Assembly: GCA_036274895.1 (NCBI GenBank)
Contig: DASUEU010000030.1
Span: forward strand, 1-39,400
Direction: 5' to 3'
Length of the DNA: 39,400 nt
Source: CALMKX01 sp036274895
Lineage (GTDB): Bacteria > Acidobacteriota > Thermoanaerobaculia > Multivoradales > SZUA-115
In this document: positions 7,821 through 15,531 of the stretch, one piece after another
Layout of the letters: each line of letters starts with the position of its first letter
Numbering within the stretch: the first letter of the stretch is position 1
Notes under the pieces: model-generated
Seen by the model: the letters and a program-made list of their open reading frames with translations, nothing else
What the model was told of the DNA's origin: nothing
The model's database searches: none
Program-made: the position numbers and the translations under genes

Positions 7821-8405
7821 ATGACGTTCATCAACTACGCCACGAAAGAGATCAACTGCAAGATCGTCTACTACGGCCCCGGGCTCTGCGGCAAGACCAC
7901 CAATCTCCAGTACATCTACGCCAAGACCTCGCCCGAGGCTCGCGGCAAGATGATCTCGCTCGCCACTGAGGCCGACCGCACCCTCTTCTTCGACTTCCTC
8001 CCCCTCGACCTGGGCACCATCCGCGGCTTCACCACTCGCTTCCACCTCTACACGGTGCCCGGCCAGGTCTTCTATGACGCCAGCCGCAAGCTGATCTTGA
8101 AGGGTGTGGACGGCGTGGTCTTCGTCGCCGATAGCCAGACGGCGCGCATGGAGGCCAACGTCGAGTCGATCCGCAACCTAGAGCTGAACTTGAAGGAGCA
8201 TGGCCTCGACCTCACCACCATCCCCTACGCCCTGCAGTTCAACAAGCGGGACCTGCCGGAGGTGGTGACGGCCGAGGAGATGTACCGCGTCCTCAACTAC
8301 AAGCGCGAGCCGACCTTCGAGGCCGTGGCCACCACCGGCGTCGGCGTGTTCGACACCTTGAAGGCGGTCGCCAAGCAGATCCTGATCGAGCTGCGCAAGA
8401 AGTGA
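7821..8405 (+). CDS. mglA: MglA Ras-like small GTPase
   Basis: A 194-residue Ras-superfamily GTPase, cytoplasmic polarity switch partnered with MglB. The P-loop GPGLCGKTT is at residues 19-27, the switch region LGTIRGFTTRFHLYTVPGQ carries the MglA-type TVPGQ in place of DTAGQ, and NKRDLP is the guanine-specificity motif. Length matches the family (about 195). It is preceded by mglB and followed by yvcK, whose GTG start overlaps this stop as GTGA, so translation is coupled. In Myxococcota MglA directs motility polarity; here the coupling to wall-precursor genes suggests growth or envelope polarity (inference). Confidence 0.95.
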   Translation: MTFINYATKEINCKIVYYGPGLCGKTTNLQYIYAKTSPEARGKMISLATEADRTLFFDFLPLDLGTIRGFTTRFHLYTVPGQVFYDASRKLILKGVDGVVFVADSQTARMEANVESIRNLELNLKEHGLDLTTIPYALQFNKRDLPEVVTAEEMYRVLNYKREPTFEAVATTGVGVFDTLKAVAKQILIELRKK

Positions 8406-9373
8406 CAGCCTGGCAGGGAACCCTGACGGCGATCGGCGGCGGCAGCGGCCTCGCCGTCCTGCTGCGCGGCCTGAAGCGTGCCGTGACCCCGGAGCGGTTG
8501 CGTGCGGTGGTCACCGTCACCGACGATGGCGGCTCCTCCGGCCGCCTGCGCCGGGAGTTCGGTGTGCTGCCGCCGGGGGACATCCGCAACTGCCTGGTGG
8601 CCCTGGCCGACGACGAAGATCTCCTCGCCCGCCTCTTCCAGTACCGCTTCGCCAACGGTGAGGGCCTCTCCGGCCACTCCTTCGGCAACCTCTTCCTGAC
8701 CGCCTTGACCGGCATCACCGGCGACTTCTACCAGGCGATCCTCACCGCCGAGTCGATCCTCTCCGTGCGCGGCAAGATCCTCCCCGCCACCCTGACGGAC
8801 GTGCGACTCTCGGCGCGAGGGCGGTCGGGCCGGGTCTACGAGGGGGAATCCGCCATCGGCCGGGCCGGAGAGGGGATCGCCGCCCTCGAGCTCGAGCCCC
8901 GCCGCCCACCGGCCTTTCCACAAGCGGTGGAGGCCGTGCTCGGCGCCGACCTGGTGGTGCTCGGGCCGGGCTCCCTCTACACCTCGATCCTGCCCAACCT
9001 GCTGATCCCGGCCATCGGCCGCGCTCTCGCCACGACGCGAGCGCGGGTGGTGCTCGCCTTGAACCTGATGACCCAGCCGGGGGAGACCGACGGCATGACT
9101 GGCATCGAGCATCTGGCGGCGATCGAGGACTTCGTGGGCCCTGGAGTCGTCGATGCCGTGCTCGCGAGCTCCTCGACCCTGCCTCCGGATCGGCTGGCCC
9201 TCTATGGCGCCACCGGTAGCGAGCCGGTGGCGGTCGACCGCGCCGCGTTCGCCGCCCGGGGGGTGGAGCTGGTCGAGGCCAACCTGCTGGCGGACGGGGA
9301 GCTGTTGCGCCACGACCCCAGGCGGCTGGCCGAGGCGGTGCTGTCGCTGGCGGGCGCCGAGGTGGCCCGGTGA
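8402..9373 (+). CDS. yvcK: YvcK/CofD-like factor
   Basis: A 323-residue member of the YvcK branch of the CofD-like family. YvcK binds UDP-GlcNAc and promotes flux to peptidoglycan precursors, partly by acting on GlmS regulation in Firmicutes. Motifs are GGGSGLAVLLRGLK at about 12-25, VTDDGGSSGRLR at about 39-50, GDIRNCL at about 59, GHSFGNLF and GPGSLYTSI. Length fits the single-domain family form. Start GTG overlaps the mglA stop by four bases and its own stop overlaps glmU, so three genes are translationally chained. Having glmU and glmS next to it supports a role in amino-sugar control. Confidence 0.92.
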   Translation: MTAWQGTLTAIGGGSGLAVLLRGLKRAVTPERLRAVVTVTDDGGSSGRLRREFGVLPPGDIRNCLVALADDEDLLARLFQYRFANGEGLSGHSFGNLFLTALTGITGDFYQAILTAESILSVRGKILPATLTDVRLSARGRSGRVYEGESAIGRAGEGIAALELEPRRPPAFPQAVEAVLGADLVVLGPGSLYTSILPNLLIPAIGRALATTRARVVLALNLMTQPGETDGMTGIEHLAAIEDFVGPGVVDAVLASSSTLPPDRLALYGATGSEPVAVDRAAFAARGVELVEANLLADGELLRHDPRRLAEAVLSLAGAEVAR

Positions 9374-10119
9374 GCCCTCGACCGCGCGCGGCCGTGGTGC
9401 TCGCCGCCGGTAAGGGCACCCGCATGCGCTCCGAGCTGCCCAAGGTGCTGCACCCGGTGGCCGGCCGGCCCCTCCTCGCCTGGGTGATCGACGCGGCCCG
9501 GGCCGCCGGTTGCTCCCCGATCGTGGTGGTGGTGGGCCACGGTGCCGAGGCCGTACGCGCGGCCTTCGCCGGCTCCGGCGTGGTCTGGGCCGAGCAGTTG
9601 GAGCAGAAGGGCACCGGTCACGCCCTGGCCCAGGCCCGGGGGCTGGTGCCGGAGCCTTCCCTGGTGCTGGTGCTCTCGGGGGACGTTCCCCTGGTTCGAG
9701 CCGAGACCCTGGACGCCCTCGCCCTCGCCGCCAACGGCGCCTGGGGCTCGATGGCGGTCGCCGACCTCCCCGAGCCGGGCGCCCTGGGCCGGGTGCTGCC
9801 GAGCCCGGACGGGCGGCTGGGCCGCATCGTCGAGGCGGTGGACGCCGGCCCGGCGGAGCTCGCCGTGCACACGGTCAATGCCGGGCTCTACGCCCTGCCG
9901 GCACCAGAGGTCTTCGCCTACCTCGACCGTCTCCGCCCGAACAACGCCAAGGGCGAGCTCTACCTGACCGACGCCCTCACCGAGGCCACCCGCGAGGGGG
10001 TGGCCCTGGTGGCCCTCGCCGACCCCGACGAGGCCCTGGGGGTCAACACCCCGGAGGACCTCGCCCAGGTCGACCGCCTGCTCGCCGCCAAGATCGCCAG
10101 CCGGCACCGCGTTTGCTAA
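9370..10119 (+). CDS. glmU: GlmU-like uridylyltransferase, pyrophosphorylase domain only
   Basis: Predicted GlcNAc-1-phosphate uridylyltransferase of 249 residues. The nucleotidyltransferase signature LAAGKGTRM with downstream K (LPKVLHPVAG) is at about 11-32; SGDVPLV holds the metal-binding Asp and GELYLTDAL is typical of GlmU. The left-handed beta-helix acetyltransferase half of bifunctional GlmU (about 200 residues more) is absent: the frame stops at 10119 and glmS begins 42 bases later. GlcN-1-P acetylation must come from elsewhere, or the enzyme has another sugar-1-P substrate. Start GTG overlaps the yvcK stop (GTGA). Confidence 0.85.
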   Translation: MSPRPRAAVVLAAGKGTRMRSELPKVLHPVAGRPLLAWVIDAARAAGCSPIVVVVGHGAEAVRAAFAGSGVVWAEQLEQKGTGHALAQARGLVPEPSLVLVLSGDVPLVRAETLDALALAANGAWGSMAVADLPEPGALGRVLPSPDGRLGRIVEAVDAGPAELAVHTVNAGLYALPAPEVFAYLDRLRPNNAKGELYLTDALTEATREGVALVALADPDEALGVNTPEDLAQVDRLLAAKIASRHRVC

Positions 10120-10161
10120 CCTCCGCATGGCCCCATCCCCGGGGCGTGGAGGATCCCGAAC

Positions 10162-11982
10162 GTGTGCGGAATCGTTGGCTACGTCGGGGAGCGCGAGGTC
10201 GTTCCCCTGCTGATTGAAGGTCTGCGTCGTCTCGAGTACCGCGGCTACGACTCGGCCGGCGTGGTCGTGCGCGTCAACGGCCACCTGGACACCCGCAAGG
10301 CCGAGGGCAAGCTTGACCGCCTGGTCGAGAAGCTAGCCCGCCAGCCCCTGGCCGGCCGTCACGGCCTAGGCCACACCCGCTGGGCCACTCACGGCCCCCC
10401 CTCCGAGAGAAACGCCCATCCCATGGTGGACGCCCGCCGCCGCCTGGCGGTGATCCACAACGGCATCATCGAGAACTTCCTGCCGATCAAGCGGCGCCTC
10501 GCCGCCGAGGGCTGGGCCTTCGAGTCCGACACCGACACCGAGGTGATCGCCAACCTCGTTTCCTCCTACCTGCCGGAGCTTCCCCTGCGCGACGCCGTGG
10601 CCCGTGCCCGCGCCGAACTGACCGGGCTCTACGCCATCGCAGTGCTGTCGACGTTGGAGGAGGGGATCGTGGTCTCCCGTTCCGGGCCACCGCTGGTGAT
10701 CGGCCTGGGCCACGAGGAGCAGTTCCTGGCCTCGGACCCGGCCGCCATCCTGCCCTACACCAAGGACGTGATCTTCCTCGAGAACGGCGACCTCGCCCGG
10801 CTCACTCCCCACGGCATCGAGCTCTGGAACGCCCAGGGATCGCCCATCGAGCGCCCGGTGCACCGCCTCAACTGGGATCCCATCCAGATCGAGAAGGGCG
10901 GCTACAAGCACTTCATGGCCAAGGAGATCCACGAGCAGCCCCAGGCGCTCCAGGACACCTTCGCGGGCCGGGTGGACTTCGCCACCGGCCGGGTTGAGCT
11001 CGAGGACATGGCGGTCAGCTCCGAGGAGCTGGCTTCGATCGAGCGCCTCCACCTGCTCGCCTGCGGCACCTCGCTGCACGCCGCTCTGGTGGGCAAGTTC
11101 CTGATCGAGGAGCTGGCCCGCGTGCCGGTCGAGTGCGACTACGGCTCCGAGTACCGCTACCGGGATCCGATCGTCGACGGGCGGGTGCTCGCCGTGGGCA
11201 TCTCCCAGTCGGGCGAGACGGCCGACACCCTCTCGGCCATGGAGGCCGCCCGCGAGCGGGGCGGCCGGCTGCTCGCCATCTCGAACGTGCCCGGCAGCCA
11301 GGCCACCCGCATCGCCGAAGGGGTGATCTACACTCACGCCGGGCCGGAGATCGGCGTCGCCTCGACCAAGGCCTTCACCACCCAGCTGGTGGCCCTCTAC
11401 CTGCTGGCCCTCTACCTGCGCCAGGCGCGGGGCGGTGCGCCGGACCCGGCGCTCACGGCCCCCCTCGCCCACCTGCCCCAGGCGGTCGACGAGGCGGTGC
11501 GTCAGGCCGAGGCCATCGACGAGCTGGCCCGCCGCTACCACCGGGCGGAGAACTTCCTCTACCTGGGCCGGGGCGTCAACTACCCGATCGCCCTCGAAGG
11601 GGCCCTGAAGCTCAAGGAGATCTCCTACATCCACGCCGAGGGCTACACCGCCGGCGAGATGAAGCACGGCCCGATCGCCCTGATCGACCAGGACATGCCG
11701 GTGGTGGCCATCGCCACCGGCGAGCGGGTGTTCGACAAGGTCGCGAGCAACGTGCAGGAGGTCAAGGCCCGGGACGGCCGGGTGATCGTCGTCACCGACC
11801 GCGACCCGGCCGACCTCGCCGGCCTCGCCGACGAGATCCTCCCCGTGCCGCGGGTTCCCGAGCTGCTGGCCCCGATCGTCAACGTCATCCCCCTCCAGCT
11901 CCTCGCCTACTCGATCGGAGTCCGCCGAGGCGCCGACGTCGACCAGCCCCGCAACCTGGCGAAGAGTGTGACGGTGGAGTGA
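10162..11982 (+). CDS. glmS: Glutamine--fructose-6-phosphate aminotransferase
   Basis: Makes glucosamine-6-phosphate from fructose-6-P and glutamine, the first committed step to UDP-GlcNAc. It is 606 residues, standard for GlmS. The N-terminal class II amidotransferase begins MCGIVGYVG, with Cys exposed after Met removal, and has HTRWATHG and HNGIIEN. Two SIS domains follow: CGTSLHA and SQSGETADT in the first, EGYTAGEMKHGP in the second; the C-terminus QPRNLAKSVTVE is canonical. Start GTG has GGAGGAT upstream. No glmS ribozyme-like leader is possible in the 42-base gap. It is the last gene of the mgl operon and ends at a shared hairpin. Confidence 0.97.
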   Translation: MCGIVGYVGEREVVPLLIEGLRRLEYRGYDSAGVVVRVNGHLDTRKAEGKLDRLVEKLARQPLAGRHGLGHTRWATHGPPSERNAHPMVDARRRLAVIHNGIIENFLPIKRRLAAEGWAFESDTDTEVIANLVSSYLPELPLRDAVARARAELTGLYAIAVLSTLEEGIVVSRSGPPLVIGLGHEEQFLASDPAAILPYTKDVIFLENGDLARLTPHGIELWNAQGSPIERPVHRLNWDPIQIEKGGYKHFMAKEIHEQPQALQDTFAGRVDFATGRVELEDMAVSSEELASIERLHLLACGTSLHAALVGKFLIEELARVPVECDYGSEYRYRDPIVDGRVLAVGISQSGETADTLSAMEAARERGGRLLAISNVPGSQATRIAEGVIYTHAGPEIGVASTKAFTTQLVALYLLALYLRQARGGAPDPALTAPLAHLPQAVDEAVRQAEAIDELARRYHRAENFLYLGRGVNYPIALEGALKLKEISYIHAEGYTAGEMKHGPIALIDQDMPVVAIATGERVFDKVASNVQEVKARDGRVIVVTDRDPADLAGLADEILPVPRVPELLAPIVNVIPLQLLAYSIGVRRGADVDQPRNLAKSVTVE

Positions 11983-11989
11983 GGGGGAA

Positions 11990-12012
11990 GCGGCTGCGCT
12001 CACCGCAGCCGC
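11990..12012. terminator. Bidirectional hairpin between convergent genes
   Basis: Perfect 9-base inverted repeat GCGGCTGCG (11990-11998) and CGCAGCCGC (12004-12012) with a 5-base loop. It starts 8 bases after the glmS stop and includes the stop codon of the convergent dioxygenase gene. There is no T-tract, so it may act as a bidirectional or Rho-assisted terminator. Confidence 0.6.
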
Positions 12013-12710
12013 AGCTCGACCTCCACGCGCTGGCTACCGTCGGCTGCTGTCGCCACCGGGGCGATGACGAAGCCCTCGCGCAGCCAGCGCTCGCGGGCCT
12101 CGGCCGGGAGGCGGGGGGCGTTGTCGAAGAGGATCTCGGTGATCACCGCCTTCTCCCCGGCCCGGATCTCGACGTGGATGTGGGCGGGTAGGCCGCTGCC
12201 GGGGTAGCCGGAGGGGCGCACCGTGTACAGGCGGAAGCGGCCGTCGGCCCCGGTGCGCAGGTAGCCGAAGAGGCGGGCGTGGCGGCGGTCTCCCTCCATC
12301 CCCGCATAGTGCGGCGCCCGGTCGGAGTACCAGCCCTCGGCGCTCGTCTGGTAGACGTAGACCTCCGCCTCGGCCACCGGCTTCCCGGCGCCATCGACGA
12401 TCCGAGCGTTCACTTCGAGCCGCGGTCCCGGCTCGGCCGGCGTGACGATCGTGAGCTCGGAGCCTCGCCCACGCTCACGGATCAGCTCGCGGAAGCGCGG
12501 CCATTCGTGAGCCGGGACGAACACCGGATCGGCGAGCAGGTCGCCCGGCGACCGGCCGCGAGCCAGCGCCGCGCCCGCGCGGTCGATCAGCTCGCGGACA
12601 GCGGCCGTCTCGGCCCCTGGCGGTGGGGTGTTGTTCTGCGCCGCGGCCGTGCCGGCGGCGAAGGTGAGAGCAACCAGGGAGAGGGGCATCCAGGCCGGTT
12701 GATTCTTCAC
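12000..12710 (-). CDS. Secreted intradiol ring-cleavage dioxygenase-like protein
   Basis: A 236-residue protein with an N-terminal signal peptide (about 1-24, ending TAAAQ) and an intradiol dioxygenase C-terminal fold (about 95-200): a beta-sandwich with GKPVAEAEVYVYQTSAEGWYSD and the VRPSGYPGSGLPAHIHVEI region. Family members bind Fe(III) with two Tyr and two His; GWYSD, GYP and HIH supply plausible ligands. Being exported and short, it resembles extracytoplasmic dioxygenase-like proteins of uncertain substrate rather than catabolic enzymes, and no aromatic degradation genes are nearby. Start is GTG with GGAGG eight bases upstream. Confidence 0.8.
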   Translation of the reverse strand: MKNQPAWMPLSLVALTFAAGTAAAQNNTPPPGAETAAVRELIDRAGAALARGRSPGDLLADPVFVPAHEWPRFRELIRERGRGSELTIVTPAEPGPRLEVNARIVDGAGKPVAEAEVYVYQTSAEGWYSDRAPHYAGMEGDRRHARLFGYLRTGADGRFRLYTVRPSGYPGSGLPAHIHVEIRAGEKAVITEILFDNAPRLPAEARERWLREGFVIAPVATAADGSQRVEVELRLR

Positions 12711-12850
12711 TCGGCAGCCTCCGAATCTGGGAAGGTCTCACTCCAGTCACCCCGGCGCGCTCCCGAGGGGGTCTACGCGAAGATGGGGGCTCGGGTTGCC
12801 TGCCCCGATCCCAGAGGCGCCTACCACCGGAGGTGCTCCCGGCGGGCCGC

Positions 12851-13828
12851 TTACGAGTCGCCAGGCTCGATCACGTCCGCCACCGGCCGCCGGCGTGACG
12901 GCGGGACCTCGCCGACGGCGTAGCCGAGGCGCAGCAGGAGCTGGGGGAAGCCCTCGGAGCCGACCAGCTCTTGGACTTTGGGCCGGAGAGATGGCACCTG
13001 GATCGGCTGGTTCAAGTGGGACGCCTGCAGGCCCTCTCGGCAAGCCGTAAGCAGGACGCGCACGAGGGCCTGGCCGGCGGCGAGCCAGTCCGGCACCGCG
13101 TCCCGGTCGGTGCCCAGCACCGCGAGGAGGGGCGATTCCTTGGCCACCTCCTCATCTCGGGCCCCCACCCCACCGCCCATGTCGAAGGTCCGCACCACCC
13201 ACTGCGCCACCGGGCCCACCAGTCCTGGCACCGCCAGCCCGTCACCGCGTCGGCGGGGGTGCATCCAGGCCGCGAGCTCACGGCGCCAGCTGGGGTTGGC
13301 CCATTGCAGCAGGTCGCCCTCGGCCACCAGGGCAGCGGCGGCTCGGCGCACCCCGTCCCTCGGCAGGGGGTAGAGCCAGGCTCCCTCCTCGGCCGCGGCA
13401 GCCCGGAGCGTCTCGACGACACTCTGCGGCACCGGTTCCGGGGCGAAGCGCTTGCGCCAGGTGCGGCGTCGCTCCAGGAACGGAAAGAGGGCCGCTTCGT
13501 GGTGGCCGGCCGTCACGGGGGCCGGCTCGATCTGGATCGACGCCAGCAGGTCAGGGTCGGCCGGGTCGGGAAGCACCCGCACCTGCGTGGCGAGGCCACG
13601 ATGGGCCGCCGCCACCCGCAGGCTCGAGAGGGCGCAGCCGCAGCTGATGGTCAGCTCCCGGTCCTCCGGATCGTTGGCCGGCAAGGCGCGGAGCCGGTCC
13701 GCCCAGAGCTCGATCCGGCCCTCGCCGAGCCGGAACCGCCAGGGCTGCGTGTTGTGGCTCGAGGGCGCCAGCACGGCCTTGCTCACCAACCACTCCAGGC
13801 CTTCGCGATCGCTCATCGGGCTGCTCAT
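12851..13828 (-). CDS. Acg-like nitroreductase-family FMN protein
   Basis: A 325-residue protein resembling the Acg/Rv3131-type nitroreductase branch, in which two nitroreductase half-domains form one chain. The N-terminal motif APSSHNTQPWRF at about 20-32 is the family's FMN-contact signature; later GLQASHLNQPIQV and LRLGYAVGEVP match the second half. Acg-like proteins have a lid over the flavin and may store or shield FMN instead of reducing nitro compounds. Start ATG at 13828 has GAGGAG upstream; an internal ATG at 13816 is the alternative. It reads divergently from the GNAT gene. Confidence 0.82.
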   Translation of the reverse strand: MSSPMSDREGLEWLVSKAVLAPSSHNTQPWRFRLGEGRIELWADRLRALPANDPEDRELTISCGCALSSLRVAAAHRGLATQVRVLPDPADPDLLASIQIEPAPVTAGHHEAALFPFLERRRTWRKRFAPEPVPQSVVETLRAAAAEEGAWLYPLPRDGVRRAAAALVAEGDLLQWANPSWRRELAAWMHPRRRGDGLAVPGLVGPVAQWVVRTFDMGGGVGARDEEVAKESPLLAVLGTDRDAVPDWLAAGQALVRVLLTACREGLQASHLNQPIQVPSLRPKVQELVGSEGFPQLLLRLGYAVGEVPPSRRRPVADVIEPGDS

Positions 13829-13953
13829 GGCTCGACTCCTCGGGATTCACGCTGCGCCAAGTCTCGCACGGTCTCGGCGTCCCGGACCGGCTGAACCGGG
13901 CACCGCACCGGGGTGATCACCGAGCGAGGGAGCGCGGTAGGCTCCCCATCATC

Positions 13954-14409
13954 GTGACCCGAACGATCCAAGCGGTGACCCAGCTCGAGCCTTCGGACCT
14001 CGCAGCGCTGCTCGCGGCCTCCGAGGCCGAGGGCTTCCGCTTCGTGCGCCGGGTGGCGGAGGAGTGGGCCAGCGGTGCCAACCGCTTCGCCGGCCCCGGG
14101 GAGGCCCTCTTTGTCGCCATCGAGCAAGGCCGCTGGGTGGGCATCTGCGGCCTGATGCGGGACCCCTACGCCGGCCTGCCGAACGTCGGCCGGTTGCGTA
14201 ACCTCTACGTCCTGCCCGCGGTGCGCGGCCGGGGCATCGGCGCAGACCTCACGCGGGCGGTGATCACCGCTGCGGCAGGCTCCTTCGCCCGCCTGCGCCT
14301 GCGCACCAGCGGGCCGCAGGCCTCCCGTCTCTACGAGCGGCTGGGCTTCCGACCGACCCGCGGAGAGGAAGGCTGTACCCACGCGCTGGTGCCGCGGAGC
14401 CCGCTGTAA
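13954..14409 (+). CDS. GNAT-family N-acetyltransferase
   Basis: A 151-residue acetyl-CoA-dependent acyltransferase of the GNAT fold. The acetyl-CoA-binding motif A is LYVLPAVRGRGIGADL at about 87-102, preceded by the VGICGLMRDP strand and followed by ASRLYERLGF near the C-terminus (motif B). Start is GTG. No substrate is indicated: the neighbours are a nitroreductase (divergent) and a protein-glutaminase-like gene 42 bases downstream on the same strand, with which it could be co-transcribed. Confidence 0.85.
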   Translation: MTRTIQAVTQLEPSDLAALLAASEAEGFRFVRRVAEEWASGANRFAGPGEALFVAIEQGRWVGICGLMRDPYAGLPNVGRLRNLYVLPAVRGRGIGADLTRAVITAAAGSFARLRLRTSGPQASRLYERLGFRPTRGEEGCTHALVPRSPL

Positions 14410-14451
14410 CGATCACGCCGACTCCGCACCTCACTTAAGAGGAGGTCCGCC

Positions 14452-15531
14452 ATGCCCGATCCCAACGCCATCGTCGCTCTCGTCACCCGCCTGGAGCCGT
14501 CCCTCGACCAGGCGAGCGCCTCCGACCTGCTGCGGCAGAGACCCGAGGGAGTGGTCGTCGAGTTGGAGGGCTACGAGGCTCTTCGCCTCGCCGAGGGGGA
14601 CGGCGCCGCCGGCCGGCTCGACATCCTCGAGGGCCTGCGCCGCCTGCGCACCCCGGTCTACCTGGAGATCGACCCGGCCACGCGCCGGATCACCCGGCTG
14701 CTGATCCCCCTGGTCACGCGGGTGAGCCAGGTCGTCGAAGGGCAGGGCGCCGTCTCCGTGGTGCTCGAGGCCTCACACGCCCACCACCAGCTCTCGCGCG
14801 AGCGCGGCGACTTCGCGGAGCTGCTGGCGACCCTGCGCGAGGCGGCGGACAAGGGCTCCTGGTTGGCCGTGACCGAGAACGACGCTCACGAGGTGATCGA
14901 CGTGCGGCTCTGGCCGCACGAGCCCTTTCGGCCCGAGAGGGTCGAGGTCCACCTGAAGCCGAGCTGGTGGCGATGGCTGCTGTGCTTCTTCCGCCGCTGC
15001 TGCGTCACCTCCAGCCGAGCCCAGGAGCTCTTCGACCTCTGCGCCACCAAGACCTGCAGCCCGACGACCGTGCCGCCGCCGTGCATCCCGTTCCTCTATC
15101 CGGACGACGGCTGCTGGGCGCGCGCCCACGAGATGTGTCGCCTGATGGAGCTGGAGGGAGCCCAGCCGCGCAAGGTGTGGATCGACGGCAGCCTGCACAC
15201 CCCCACCCGCAACCACCCCAACTGCATCGTGCACTGGGGTTGGCACGTGGCTCCCACCCTCTGCGTGCGGCGAGGCTTCCTGCGCAGCCAGGAGATGGTG
15301 ATCGACCCGTCCCTGTTCACCACACCGGTGTCCCAGGCGACCTGGAAGGGAGCCCAGGGTGACCCCGGCGCCACCCTCACCCCCTCCGACGCCACCCTCT
15401 ACTGGCGCTACGTCATGCCGAGCGACCCCGGCTACGTGGACACCAACATCCGGCTGGCCTACTACCGTCTCCAGCTCCAGAACCGTTCCCTCGGGGCCAA
15501 CGGCCCGCCGCCTTACGCGCACTGTCCGTAG
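14452..15531 (+). CDS. Protein-glutaminase-like deamidase
   Basis: A 359-residue protein whose C-terminal half (about 210-330) matches the protein-glutaminase fold (Chryseobacterium PG; a papain-like deamidase turning protein Gln into Glu). The likely triad is C221 in DDGCWARAHEM, H265 in WGWHVA and D285 in VIDPSLF, with the family spacing and flanking residues. Residues 1-190 are an uncharacterised domain without a signal peptide, ending in a Cys-rich stretch (CFFRRCC, CATKTC). Known protein glutaminases are secreted pre-pro enzymes, so a leaderless form with a novel N-terminal domain is unusual. Start ATG has GAGGAGG upstream. Its end overlaps the convergent FAD gene by 19 bases. Confidence 0.75.
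   Translation: MPDPNAIVALVTRLEPSLDQASASDLLRQRPEGVVVELEGYEALRLAEGDGAAGRLDILEGLRRLRTPVYLEIDPATRRITRLLIPLVTRVSQVVEGQGAVSVVLEASHAHHQLSRERGDFAELLATLREAADKGSWLAVTENDAHEVIDVRLWPHEPFRPERVEVHLKPSWWRWLLCFFRRCCVTSSRAQELFDLCATKTCSPTTVPPPCIPFLYPDDGCWARAHEMCRLMELEGAQPRKVWIDGSLHTPTRNHPNCIVHWGWHVAPTLCVRRGFLRSQEMVIDPSLFTTPVSQATWKGAQGDPGATLTPSDATLYWRYVMPSDPGYVDTNIRLAYYRLQLQNRSLGANGPPPYAHCP

Noticed and set aside
10120..10161. Search for a glmS ribozyme or riboswitch before glmS
   Set aside because: The gap is only 42 bases and holds a Shine-Dalgarno; too short for the ribozyme.
10366..12003. 545-codon minus-strand frame opposite glmS
   Set aside because: Antisense of a clear glmS; its Gly/Val/Asp/His-rich composition is that of a mirror frame.
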